From Auricularia sp. M13 (taxonomy: Eukaryota > Basidiomycota > Agaricomycetes > Auriculariales > Auriculariaceae), in NCBI GenBank assembly GCA_037042915.1, contig CM073201.1:1922001-1986000 (forward strand): a stretch of DNA of 64,000 nt, in the 5' to 3' direction. Made by a program: the position numbers and the translations under genes. The notes below the pieces were generated by a model. That model was given only the letters and a program-made list of their open reading frames with translations. It made no database searches and had not been told where the DNA came from. This document shows positions 13,718-23,488 of the stretch, in pieces (the first letter of the stretch is position 1; every line of letters starts with the position of its first letter).

Positions 13718-14025
13718 CGAAGGCAGAATGAGGTCGGCGCCCGTCAGGGCAGTGTGGATGCCGCCGGTATACGCCGGGTGCTCGAGACCACTGAATAATT
13801 ATTAGTCTGGAGAGCTGAGAAGACGGCGGCTAGGGTGCATGCGTGTCTCACGGCGCGCAAGAGGGCAGTGCTGTTGCTCCGGTCACATTCGGATGAGTAT
13901 TTCCGGGGGAGCAGCTGTATATTGTATTACAAGTCAAGTCCATACAGGCATCAAATTTTGTCCAAGACGCTCATTGGGATCTATTGGAACGAGGTCATGC
14001 TGCGTGGAGAGAATGCGAGTGAATC
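13718..14025. other. Chitinase upstream region
   Basis: About 300 bp between the stop of the DUF202 gene and the chitinase start, both minus strand. It probably contains the chitinase promoter. Nothing else is seen. Confidence 0.35.
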
Positions 14026-14673
14026 TCACGGACGCGAAGTGACTCTCAGGACGAGGACGAGCAGGGCCACCTCGACGATGCCGACCACAGCAGTGACAGC
14101 AACGACAATCCAGCCAGCAGTGACAAACGCGCGACCAAAAACGCGTGTACCGGGTTCAGCGGCGGCGACGGGTCTGTTCTGGTCGGCAAAGTCGTGGTAT
14201 GAGCTTCGGTTGCGCAGGATGGCAAGAACGGCCAGCATGACAGCCAGCACGAGGAAAACAAGACCGACTGGGTTTATGAGCTGATTGAATGACACGCGTT
14301 ACGAGCAAAAACAGACTCTTGTAGAAGCGCGAGTCGAAGAGCTGACGCGGACAGTGAGCAGGAGCTGGGTCGACGCGACTTGGAGGTCGCGCACCTTGAG
14401 AAAGACCTTGGCAGCCGCTTGGTTGAAACATGGGCTACAGACGACGCGAAACACGCACTAGCGAGTAGGCCAGGCTCCCGATGGCCGTGCGGGCGTATGC
14501 GCCATCGAATGTGCGTTGTCGGGCCCGGATTTCGACCAGCTCTGGGTTGTCGACGGGAAAGAACGAGTAGCGCCTGTGGACGTCAGCCACGCGGGGCGCG
14601 CCACAATGCGCGCGTACTTGTGGCCGTGGTATGTGTGCGCTGGGCGGGAGCGCGAGCGGGCAACGCGGTCCAT
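14026..14673 (-). CDS. DUF202 family membrane protein
   Basis: A small protein of about 170 residues from five exons. The DUF202 hallmark RARQRTFDGAYARTAIGSL lies at about 14460-14530. It is followed by the first membrane span, then RFYKIGLVFLVLAVMLAVLA and a third span near the C-terminus (GWIVVAVTAVVGIVEVALL). The predicted start ATG at 14673 is joined by a 44-nt GTACGC...ACAG intron to KRYSFFPVDNPEL. A 12-nt exon (14395-14406) lies between introns 14407-14458 and 14342-14394, and all joins keep frame. DUF202 occurs alone and as the membrane part of VTC polyphosphate polymerase components. The short protein here has no SPX or polymerase domain, so its role is open. It shares about 170 bp of promoter with the divergent F-box gene. 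Confidence 0.8.
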
Positions 14674-14844
14674 TCCAGGAACGCGGTTCTAAGCGGAACT
14701 CGAACCCGAGCAATGACGGCTCCTGACGGATTTACTTCCCGAACCTCCGCTTTCCCGCACACCCTCGAGCCTATAAGACAGGGCGGCCCGAGCTGGTACA
14801 AGCCTTGTCTTGCGAGCTTATCCAACGTTCTAGCGCTGCCATAA

Positions 14845-16517
14845 ATGAGCAGCCCCAGCCCACGCCGTCCATACAAACGATTCTGTCTCGACCTCCACCA
14901 CCACATCGGCGACGCCATGGATTCAGACACCCCAGAGTCCACATTCATGGTCACGCAGCTCCCCACAGGTACGAGCTCTTGTCTTGTTCTGCTGTTGTCT
15001 CAGTTGCTGACGGTCCTCGCTACAGAGCTCTGGTTCGCAATCTGCGACTGGATCCGCGACCCCAAGGACGTCTGCGCGCTCTCCCAGACCTGCAAGTACT
15101 TTCAGGAAATAACCTGGCCGGCTCTGTATTCGCATATCATCTGGTCCAGCGCCAACTTCCAGTCCAGCGCCACCGCACTGTCCGCCCGGCCGCAGGTGCA
15201 CAGTCGAGTGGGCATCCTGACCCTCCGAGACTTTGCCTTTACGCCACTCTGGCCTGAATGCCCCCCGTACATGGACAACGACGGCGCCGACGTCACGCCC
15301 GCCCTGCAGGCCGAGCTGCTGAGCAGGATCCCGAGCCACCTGAGGAATCTCATGGACCTCGTCCCGCAGTTCACGCATCTCCAGGTTCTGACCTTCCGCC
15401 ATGTGCATGTCCCGCCCACCTTCTACGAGGACTTGGAGCGGCTCCCCGCGCTTCACACTCTAAACTTGCGCAATTGCAACCTGACGACGGCTTTGCCGAG
15501 GGATATGTCTCGCTTGCGTCTGCGCATCCTGCGCATGTCGACCGTCCGCTGGATACACATCAGCGACGCCTCGCGCGACGCCATGGGTTCTCTTGCCTGT
15601 ACACCCCAGCTCGAGCATCTCGATGTCGACGCGCACGTCGCGCCTGCCGTCTTCCATGTCATGATCACGTATTACGGCGCCCACCACACGCCCATCGGTC
15701 TACGCTCGCTGAGGACTGAGTCGCGCTCGGACGAGGTCGGCGACTTCGCGTCCATCGCAAACTTCCTCTCGGTTACGACCGCGCTCGAGGTCCTCCATCT
15801 CCGCCGCGTGCCCAAGAACGTGTCGATTCCGCTCGGCTCACTCCCCAACCTGCGCATGTTCAGCGGGCCGGCGCATTGCGTGGACGGCTTCGTGCACAAC
15901 CGGCCCGTGCAGCACATCCGCGTGCTCGATCAGCTTCCTGCGACGCGCGCCCACCAGAACGCGCTGCTCACGCTGCTCGGCAACGCTCAGCCCACCCAGG
16001 TCGGCGACCCACAGGCGCAGGCGACCTCGTGGAGCGAGATTGTGTCCGTCATGGAGAAGGTCGCCCGGACGAGTCCGCCCCTGCGTCGCATCGACTTTCG
16101 CATGACCACTTGGGATGGCGAGGTGCTGTACATGCTTGCCGCCTTGTTCCCCAACATGAAGGACGTGCGCATCAGCTGTACGCAGGCTGGACCCGACGAG
16201 GTATGCGTTTCATTCATGCGTGCTTGTTCAAAACTTCCCATGCTGACGATGGATTAGGACTTTATGGTGCAGTTTGCGAGCCAGTTCCTCGGTCTGTTCT
16301 CCCAGCTCGAGGCGCTACACGTTACGGCGTGGAGTCCAAGTCGCGCGACAAGCCTGAATTGCTCATGGAGACCCGCGGTCATATTGGGCTGTGGGAACGG
16401 CGCAACCCCAACCTCAAGGAAGTCGCCATGTCCAGCGATGTCGTCTGGCGTAAGTACGGGCCCCGCGACTGGGGCATGACCGAGCACTGCCGTTGGGCGG
16501 GGTACGGTTACCAGTGA
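14845..16517 (+). CDS. F-box-like protein with leucine-rich repeat region
   Basis: About 470-540 residues. After a short N-terminus an intron (about 14969-15025) joins QLPT to ELWFAICDW, giving the F-box start LPTELW; CALSQTCKYFQEITWPALY completes the F-box. The rest contains irregular leucine-rich segments (LTFRHVHVP, LHTLNLRNCNL, LEVLHLRRVP) as in basidiomycete F-box/LRR proteins that present substrates to SCF ubiquitin ligases. A second intron (about 16201-16257) leads to a final exon. There the frame carrying FLGLFSQLEALHVTAW does not run into the expected terminal block PELLMETRGHIGLWERR, which sits one base out of phase and ends at 16517. Substrate unknown. Confidence 0.72.
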
Positions 16518-16698
16518 TTCATTCCGCGCTCTGTCGTCGGCCACCTCATCCTCTGTATCCCTTTTGTCGCGTCATCGCGGTGTTTTATGCTCTATCCTTG
16601 TCCCAGAAATGTTGTTGAACGCTGTTACTGTTAGCTAACCATCCTCCTCTGATTACTGTCTGCTACGGCGTATGCACACTGCTACCATATAATCGTGT

Positions 16699-17260
16699 TC
16701 ACGTAGACGCTGTCTTGGCCACCTCTTCGGGTGTCTTTGTCTTCAACGACAGGGCGTGAAGCCCCTGCTGCATCTCCTCGTTCAGCGCACTGTAAATCAT
16801 GCGATGGCGCTGCATCATGCTCTGCCACCACAATGTTCATGAGCGTGCAATTCAGAACAATATAGTATTTGCTCAAGGATCTTACCTTGCCCGCAAATGC
16901 CTCGCTCACGACCTGAATGCTGAAATCTGGCGCGGTTGTGAGCACAAGCTCGTCGCAGCCACATTTGAACAGGGCGCGACGCACGCGTCTCGCCGTTGCC
17001 GCCGCCTGACTCGCGCATAGCATGGTGATGGCGGTGCTGCCACGAGTCGTTGGTGAGCGTCAGCTCGGTCGGTTTGAGCAGCTCGGTGAGCTACAGTAAG
17101 ACGAAACAGCTGGTGCTCAGCGCGCTTCCTGGCACGAGCAGCTCGAGGGACACACCTTCGTTCGAATGGCTGTCTCGACCGGTCCGGCTGAAGACGCGCT
17201 TGCCGTCGCCATAGCTCGCAAACCGCCTGTCCGTGCCGCAGCGCGTGCAAACGAGAGCAT
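16699..17260 (-). CDS. BolA family protein, probably mitochondrial
   Basis: Four exons, about 125 residues. The start at 17260 gives an Arg/Ala leader MLSFARAARTGGLRA, fitting a mitochondrial presequence; a second in-frame ATG lies at 17212. The BolA domain follows: LKPTELTLTNDSW, the His-rich HRHHHAMRESG, then GETHFSIQVVSEAFAGK across an intron, then MMQRHRMIYSALNEE and the terminal LHALSLKTKTPEE. The conserved C-terminal histidine of the BolA family is present in MQRHRMIY, so the domain looks functional. BolA proteins work with monothiol glutaredoxins in Fe-S cluster delivery; the leader points to the mitochondrial BOL1/BOL3 branch. It is convergent to the F-box gene. Confidence 0.9.
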
Positions 17261-17408
17261 GCAGAGTTAGGAAATATGCTTCCGGCCGAGCCGTCCGAAG
17301 CCTGCATTGAGATAGGATTATGCCAGTGAAGATATACGGTACAGTTACAGCGTTTTACAAACGTAGAGTAAATAGTCTACTCAAAGGTGAGATAACGAAA
17401 CGTTAGCC

Positions 17409-19035
17409 TTAGGCGCCATTGCGCGTGGGTGCGAGGCAGTCGATCAAGAGGACAAGCTGCTCCTGCCACCGCGCCGCATCCCGCGCAGTCTCCTCGTCCA
17501 CGGGACTCCCAGGCGAAGTCAGCATGTCCGACCCAAACGCCTTCGCGACGGCTTTCTGCAGAACGTTGTTATGCGCCGCATTCCGCCAGACTGCATCGTC
17601 CTGGGCAGGCGCAGTAAGGAGCGAGCGCACTATAGCGCTCATGAGATACCCCTTGGCATGCACATGGCGCTGGAAGTCCGAGGAGAGAATTGTCTCTGCT
17701 TGGGAGCGGCGCGGACGAGCAATGCACAGACGACGTCGACGCGCGGGCGCTCATACGGCGGCGCGTCGGCGGCGAAGAGGGTGGTAGGGTTTAGTTCTGC
17801 CGTGGCGGCGATATGCATACTGAGGAGGGCAATGGCAAAGTGTGGCACGTCGGGCACGAGCATGCGGAACAGCGTGTCGAACGCGACAGGCTGCAGGCCG
17901 GGTAGCCTGCGCAAGACATTCCGCAGGAGAATGCCTGGCTCGAGGAGCGGCGATGGATGGCTCTTCTTGGGCGTAGACAGCTCGACCATCTGCAGGCGAG
18001 GCGTCAATTGAATGCAGAACGGAATACGAACGAACGGAAGCGTTCCTGCACTTACGACGCGCAACAGCCGAGCGCCTATGTCCATGCGCTCATGCGGGGA
18101 GAGCGGAAGGGCGCCGTCCGCCTCGAAGCAGTACAGCGCCACATTGACGGGCGCCCTCGTATCCCAAAGCGGCGCATTCCTAGAGCCACTCAGGCGCTGT
18201 TGAGGAATTTGAGAAAGGAAAAGCGGGACGCCGACGCCGGCTGTTGCGTGGTGAAAGCGAATAAGGCGCAGGTCAACTTTGCCACTGGATTAACCAACAA
18301 CGCACCCGTCGGATCAGCCTGCCACATATGCATGTCATCCTCGAAGACGCGGACAAGCCACCCCAGCACGAGCCACGCGTGCGGGCCCACGGGGGCATAG
18401 TTGTGTGCGCTGTCTCCGTGCTCGTCGTGCGCCGCTTTCGCGTTCCGAGTTTGCTTGCTCGCGGGGTCGGGGATGAACTCCTCGCGCAGCATGGCCCAGC
18501 AGTCCACGCAGTCCTTCTTCCGGGCGAGCACAAGACTGCGCTTGCCGACGACGGAGTCGAAGCGGTCTTCGTCGTCGCCGTCGTCGACCCAGCCGTCGTA
18601 GTGCGCATGGGCCGGCAGCGCGCGCAGGATGTACATGGGTGCAGAGTCATCGTGTACGCCACGAGCAGATCGAGCGCGGCGGCGCACTCTGCGGCCGTCG
18701 GCGCCTGCAGCGCGTCGTCGTCTTTGCCGCGGCCGATGGGCACTTTGCGCTTCTTGCCCTTGGTGCCGACGCGCTCCTTGGCCGGCTGGCGCTTCTTCTT
18801 GTCCTGTGCTGGCGGGTGCAGGGCTAGGAACAGCAGGATGCGCACATGGTCGCTGCGGCGCTGGCGGGTTGAGCAGTCTCGGCGCTCCTTGCTGCTTCAC
18901 TCACATCGGGGGCTTTGTGCCCGTGGCTCTTAGATGATCCAGCATGGTGATAGCGGCCGTGTAGGCATCCTCCTCCCAGCACGTGTCGACCAGCGCCGAC
19001 TGGTGCTTGATCATTTCCCTTGGGACGACGGTCAT
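17409..19035 (-). CDS. Unrecognised conserved-looking fungal protein
   Basis: A multi-exon gene, starting MTVVPREMIKHQSALVDTCW at 19035 and ending in RNGA at 17409. Protein-like exons include a Lys/Arg-rich stretch (KGKKRKVPIGRG) near 18730-18770, an Asp-rich linker, a block PHAWLVLGWLVRVFEDDMHMW near 18330-18390, and Leu-rich helices such as GILLRNVLRRLPGLQP near 17880-17940. There are no transmembrane segments or signal peptide. Introns are short. I do not recognise the family. The basic patch could be a nuclear localisation signal. The mixture of helical blocks suggests an alpha-solenoid or a novel fungal domain. Exon edges at 17640-18190 are uncertain. Confidence 0.5.
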
Positions 19036-19254
19036 GTCGGGCGTTGCGCAGATTGTGGCGCGGGAGTAACAAGCCAAAACAACGCGTACACACAGTGGCA
19101 TTGCGCGTCGAAATATGGCAGATATATCCGTAATTTACCGGCGTACATAGAGGACACATGAGAGATCCAGCAAAGCAGGCGATATGACAGCAGTGAAGCG
19201 AGATGTGGTGATAAAGCAAGAATCAGATGGGCGACGACGGTCGACGAGCCTAGC

Positions 19255-19969
19255 TCAGCCGCGATTGACGACGGTGTAGAGACCGTTCCTGCCAGCAACC
19301 TGTACGACGGTGAGCCGCGGCTTCTCTGTCCTCTTGCCGCGTCCCCGGACGGGGTCCGGCAGGCCGAGTAAAGTGTTGATCTCGCTCTGCTTCATGCCGC
19401 GGCCGCCACAGTACTTGCAGAGGCATTTGAGGCCTGGGCGTTCTGGGCCTCGCTCCAGCAACCACAGATAGTGTGGGATGAACTCGTTGGGTGAGCGGAA
19501 CCTCAAGGCACCACCTGCGCGAGCGGTCAGTGTCAGTTAGCGGGAGCCGGAGCGCACTCACAGGTCAGATACTGGTCGGTGCGGATGTCCGTGGGGTCCT
19601 CTACGCTGTGGCTCTTGCATTCGCTGTAGAGCACGTATCCCTCGGGCAGTGTCGCCCGCCACTTCTTCTCTGTGGCGCCAGAGTCAGCGTTGTCTCAGCA
19701 GCCAGGACTTGGTTGGACGCACGTCGGTCGAGCCGCAGAAACTTGTGGGCAACATAGTCTCCAATGGTAAACTGCCAATGCTTGAGCTGGGCTGATCCTG
19801 CGCCCTCCTCGCGGTGGAAGTGGAAGGTGCCGTTGGGCAGCGGCGCGATGGAGGTGTTCTCGAGCACGAACGGCTCGTCCGGATCGTCATCGGAGACTAA
19901 AATTCGGATGGTCGCGTTGGCGTCGTCGACTTGGTAGGTGTCGTAGCGGGTGTGCGGGAAAATGCGCAT
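19255..19969 (-). CDS. Clr2-like (cryptic loci regulator 2) transcription-silencing factor
   Basis: Three exons, about 190 residues. The N-terminal block begins MRIFPHTRYDTYQVDDANAT. An intron (GTGCGT...CCACAG) leads to KKWRATLPEGYVLYSE and IRTDQYLT, and a second intron to FRSPNEFIPHYLWLLERG followed by a zinc-like CLCKYCGGRG. The order LP-x2-Y...Y...RSPxEFxPH...C-x-C-x2-C matches my memory of the Clr2 family, whose S. pombe member belongs to the SHREC heterochromatin-silencing complex. The protein is shorter than full Clr2, so it may be a one-domain relative. It is divergent from the next gene, with only about 100 bp between the start codons. Confidence 0.5.
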
Positions 19970-20071
19970 CGTGGTGGGAGGCAAGCCTGGTTCGCGAAGA
20001 GTGGCGGCAAATCCCGTGTGGCGGACGAACCTCAGCGGCTCGTCTGAGTCCGGCTCGCAACCACCTCAACC

Positions 20072-21077
20072 ATGGACGACGCGATGGACGTCGACGCGGC
20101 ACAGTCAGAGACCCCGACCCCGACGCCCAAGCCAACGCCCAGCCGCCGGGGCCGCCGCCCGCGTCTCGCCCTGCATAAGCTAAAGCCGCCGCGCGCAGAA
20201 TCGGACCCGGCGCAGGTGCCCTTTCCGTCGGCTGGCCCGCCGTCGCCGCAGAAGTCGCCGTCGAAGCAGCGGGCAACGACGGCGACAATTACTTTCGCCG
20301 CCCGTCGTCGCCGCGCAAGAACAAGTCGTCGTGGTTCGACAGCGACGCCGACTCGACGCTAACCGGCACCACCCGCTCGGCGTCCCCGACCAAGTCCGGC
20401 TCCTGGGCGTCCAGCCGCTCCTCGTCGTCGCGCTCGTCTGGCCGCCCGGTGTCGCCCACGAGTCTCCCCTGGGCCGAGGGCCGCATTCCGCCGTCGCCAA
20501 CAAAGCCCGCAGTGCCCGCAGACTCGACAGTCAAAGTCCGACAGCGCCCACCGTCGCTCCGTCTGCACGACAATCCAGATGGCATAGACCCCTCCCAGCT
20601 CATTGGAAGACGCTGCGTCGGGTTACGCGCGGCTCGACCCATCCGAACCTCACCCTCTACTTTGCCGACAACAGCATCGTGCAGGTCAAGATGGAGGGAT
20701 ACAATCCCAACATGCACAGTCTCTCTAAAGAGCTTGAGATGGATTCGTCTTTGGATGATGTCCTGAACTCTGCGGGAAATCGGCCGGTGGACCTCGTCAT
20801 TCTGGACTGCGCCCTCGTCCGCCTCACAGACAAGGCCTTCGAGCTGCACGACACGGACGAGTCCAGCGACGCCCGCTGGGATCAGGACCATCTCGGCATC
20901 GCCTTCAAGTTCGACGGCATGCCGCACCGCTGGTACAGTGTATGGGCGACCATGGCCGATTATGATGAGGAGGGTCTCTGCAAATTCCGCTCTTACGATG
21001 ACATATTTCTTAGTCCGGTCGCGCAGACGCCGCGCAGACCGAGGCATACACGCAACAAGAGCGCTCAACTCGTGTAA
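20072..21077 (+). CDS. Unrecognised protein, disordered N-terminus and conserved-looking C-terminal domain; frame broken twice
   Basis: The N-terminal part from 20072 is Pro/Ser/Thr-rich (PTPTPKPTPSRRGRRPRL) and runs out of frame near 20270. Coding then continues one base away (NDGDNYFRRPSSPRKNKSSW, then many Ser/Pro). It changes again near 20606 into the C-terminal part, which looks folded: HPNLTLYFADNSIVQVKMEG, VDLVILDCALVRLTDKAFEL, HRWYSVWATMADYDE and FRSYDDIFL, then a basic tail to the stop at 21077. No good GT-AG pair explains either change. The C-terminal half alone could be a beta-rich domain. Family not recognised. It shares a very short divergent promoter with the Clr2-like gene. Confidence 0.5.
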
Positions 21078-21804
21078 ACCCCCCTCGGTGAGTATTGGCG
21101 GCGCGCATGTATCAACTAGTCAACCGCCACTCACGGCCGCGCAGTTAGACTGTATCTCTACGCGCAAAACACTCTCAACAGGCGCCTCCGCCGCATCGCA
21201 TCTACACTCATTCGCTACTGCTAATCGGGACATTCATCGCACCGGAACGCTGTCTCCTGCACGCATCACTGCCTGCCATTCCTTGCTCTTGCTTTCGCAG
21301 CTTTCACATCATACCACGCTCCTGTGCAAGTACGTCTTGACGATGTACGGATGCCGCATCATTCTGTCTCTGTGTGTACATTAAATAACATCTTCTGCTT
21401 GCGCCATGTCGCGCGGCAAATTGGACGTCCCTATTCGCATCTGTGCGCGCTTTGCGCGATCGGTCGCGAGGGGGGCGTATTTTTCTGCTGTGGCCACCGC
21501 CGAAACCTTCGCGGGGTCTGATTGCGCGCCGCACTTTCCTCGAAGTGGGCACGGACGTGCGGTGCCGGGCCCGCTGGGCTGCAGAGCCGAGCCAGGGACG
21601 CGTCCTAGCGTCGCCGTGGGATGACAGACGCGGTGAGATCGCGGCGGGGAGCGTGAGATTGAGTGAGACTTGGGTGTCCCTAGAGCTGCGCCGTGACGCG
21701 CGACGGTCACACGAGCTGGCCGGGCGTCTGACTCTCTGGCGCACGGAGAGCAATTGCCATGCCGGATCGGGCAGGCTCGTCCCGCGCTTCAGACACCGCC
21801 GCCC
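21078..21804. other. Intergenic, NAA50 promoter side
   Basis: About 730 bp between two rightward genes. Open frames here are GC-rich shadows with no domain. It should contain the 3' UTR of the left gene and the NAA50 promoter. Confidence 0.35.
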
Positions 21805-22487
21805 ATGTCCACCACCGCCGCCGCGACACTGACCGCACCCACTCCTAAAGCTAAAGCCAGTAATGCTCGCGTGTCGCTCTCGCCGTGCACGCTTAACAAC
21901 CTAGGCACCGTGCGCAAGCTCAATTCCGTGCTTTTCCCAATACGCTACGCGGAACGGTTCTACAAGGATATCCTCCTCCCCGAGGCCGAACCCTATTGTC
22001 AAATCTGTACGCGCGTTCGAGGCTCGCAGCCGCGGCCAGGCTGGTGCTGATGTTGATGTGGCCGCCAGTGTACTATAACGATATTCCTGTCGGCACCGTG
22101 TGCTGTCGCCTCGAGACCGACCAAAACGGCGACTGTAAATTGTATTTGATGACGATGGGCATACTCGCTGTAAGTGTCGGTCGTAGGGGAAGCATCGTTG
22201 CGCTGGCTGACACGTCGCCATTGCAGCCGTACCGCGGGCTCGGGCTCGGAGCGCGCTGCCTGACGCAGGTGCTCGAGGCGGCCGACGCGTCCGCCAAGCC
22301 GCGGATTAAGGCCATCTACCTGCACGTCCAGGTCTCGAACGAGCACGCGCGCGGCTTCTACGAGCACCACGGCTTCCGTGTCGCCGATTTGCACCAGAAT
22401 TACTACAAGAAGATCGAGCCGCGTGACGCCTGGGTGCTTGAACGCGCCGTCGCGCCCGCTGCCAGCGCCACCGCGTCTGCGGCATAG
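21805..22487 (+). CDS. NAA50: N-alpha-acetyltransferase 50 (GNAT family)
   Basis: Three exons, about 170 residues, starting MSTTAAATLTAP. The GNAT domain reads LNSVLFPIRYAERFYKDIL, then across the first intron YYNDIPVGTVCCRLE, then LYLMTMGILA, and across the second intron PYRGLGLGARCLTQVL with the acetyl-CoA-binding R/Q-x-x-G-x-G/A loop. It ends with IYLHVQVSNEHARGFYEHHG and NYYKKIEPRDAWVL. The order and the YLHVQVSN and YYK-I-P-DA blocks are those of NAA50 (San), which acetylates N-terminal methionines and associates with the NatA complex at the ribosome. A disordered Ala-rich tail follows the domain. Confidence 0.9.
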
Positions 22488-22792
22488 TGTGCGAGGCGTC
22501 GGGTGTTCTCTTGGCACGCGGTGCATGCCATGCCGTCCCTTTGTCGCGCCTTGCTGTTCTGGGGGAATATAGGTACACGATCGGCACGCCGTGCCCGTTT
22601 CCCGCCTAAGCCGCTCGTCATGGGCTCTTCCCCACCTTCTTTGCCGATCCCAAAGAAACTCTTCCTCGGTCCTCGAGCACGTGAGCGAGTGAGGCACAAT
22701 CAGACCCCATACAATTGCGCTGCATAGGCTGTCACTGTCCAAGAAATCTAGATACAAGGCGCGACCGTTCGTGAGATAGAGCAGAAAACGCG

Positions 22793-23488
22793 TCAGACGT
22801 GGTGGTTCGACGCGTCCTGGTGACGTTTGAGAGCGTCCTTACGCGTGTAGGCGTGCGTACAGCCGGGGAAGCTGCACGCGTAGGGTTTATCGCCGGAGTG
22901 AGTTTCTACGTGCCGACGCAAGTCATGCTGACGCGCGAACGTGCGAGAGCAATAGTCGCACGGGAACGGCTTGTCGTCGGTCGGCATGGGTGCTGGTGTC
23001 GCTGGCGGCGCGGGAGGCGGGTACGCAGCATAAATGTGACGCGAGCCGGGCGGTTGGACGTGCGCAGAAAGTCCTGGAGTACCGGGACGAACGGGAGTCC
23101 CGGGGCGCAGGGGCTGCGTGACGTGCTGCCCCGCAAGTCGCTGCTGAGCATAGCTAGCCACGTGATGGCCGCCTGTAGCTGGATAGGCACTTTGGCCTTG
23201 CGGCGCGGTGGGATAGCCTTGGGCATTTTGAGCGTAACCCGCGGGCCAGCCACCGGCAGCGGGAGTCTGGGGATACCCAGGCACGCCACTGGCGCCGCGA
23301 GCAAGGTACGCCTGGTAAGCGGCATACTGTTCGGGGGTCATAGGCTGGCCACTGCGAGAGACAATCTCAGATTTACTTCGACGGGGAAGGGGGAGCAAAA
23401 AGCACCTTTGCGGCTGCTGAGAGCCGCCCTGTTGCTGCTGTTGCTGCTGCTGAGAGCCACCGTACGGGTACTGGTTCTGCTGAGACAT
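22793..23488 (-). CDS. C2H2 zinc-finger transcription factor with two C-terminal fingers
   Basis: Two exons, about 212 residues. The N-terminus is Gln-rich (a run of eight Gln) and the middle is Pro/Gly/Tyr/Ala rich, typical of a disordered activation region. An intron of about 54 nt (about 23353-23406, GTGCTT...TCGCAG) joins QQPQ to GQPMTPEQY. The C-terminus has two classical C2H2 fingers: FPCDYCSRTFARQHDLRRHVETH and YACSFPGCTHAYTRKDALKRHQ, linked by SGDKP. The fingers sit right at the C-terminus. The protein ends six residues after the last histidine. No specific regulator is recognised. Confidence 0.87.
   Translation of the reverse strand: MSQQNQYPYGGSQQQQQQQQGGSQQPQRCFLLPLPRRSKSEIVSRSGQPMTPEQYAAYQAYLARGASGVPGYPQTPAAGGWPAGYAQNAQGYPTAPQGQSAYPATGGHHVASYAQQRLAGQHVTQPLRPGTPVRPGTPGLSAHVQPPGSRHIYAAYPPPAPPATPAPMPTDDKPFPCDYCSRTFARQHDLRRHVETHSGDKPYACSFPGCTHAYTRKDALKRHQDASNHHV

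Noticed and set aside
14923-15456. Antisense frame over the F-box gene
   Set aside because: No motifs and wholly within the F-box/LRR coding region.
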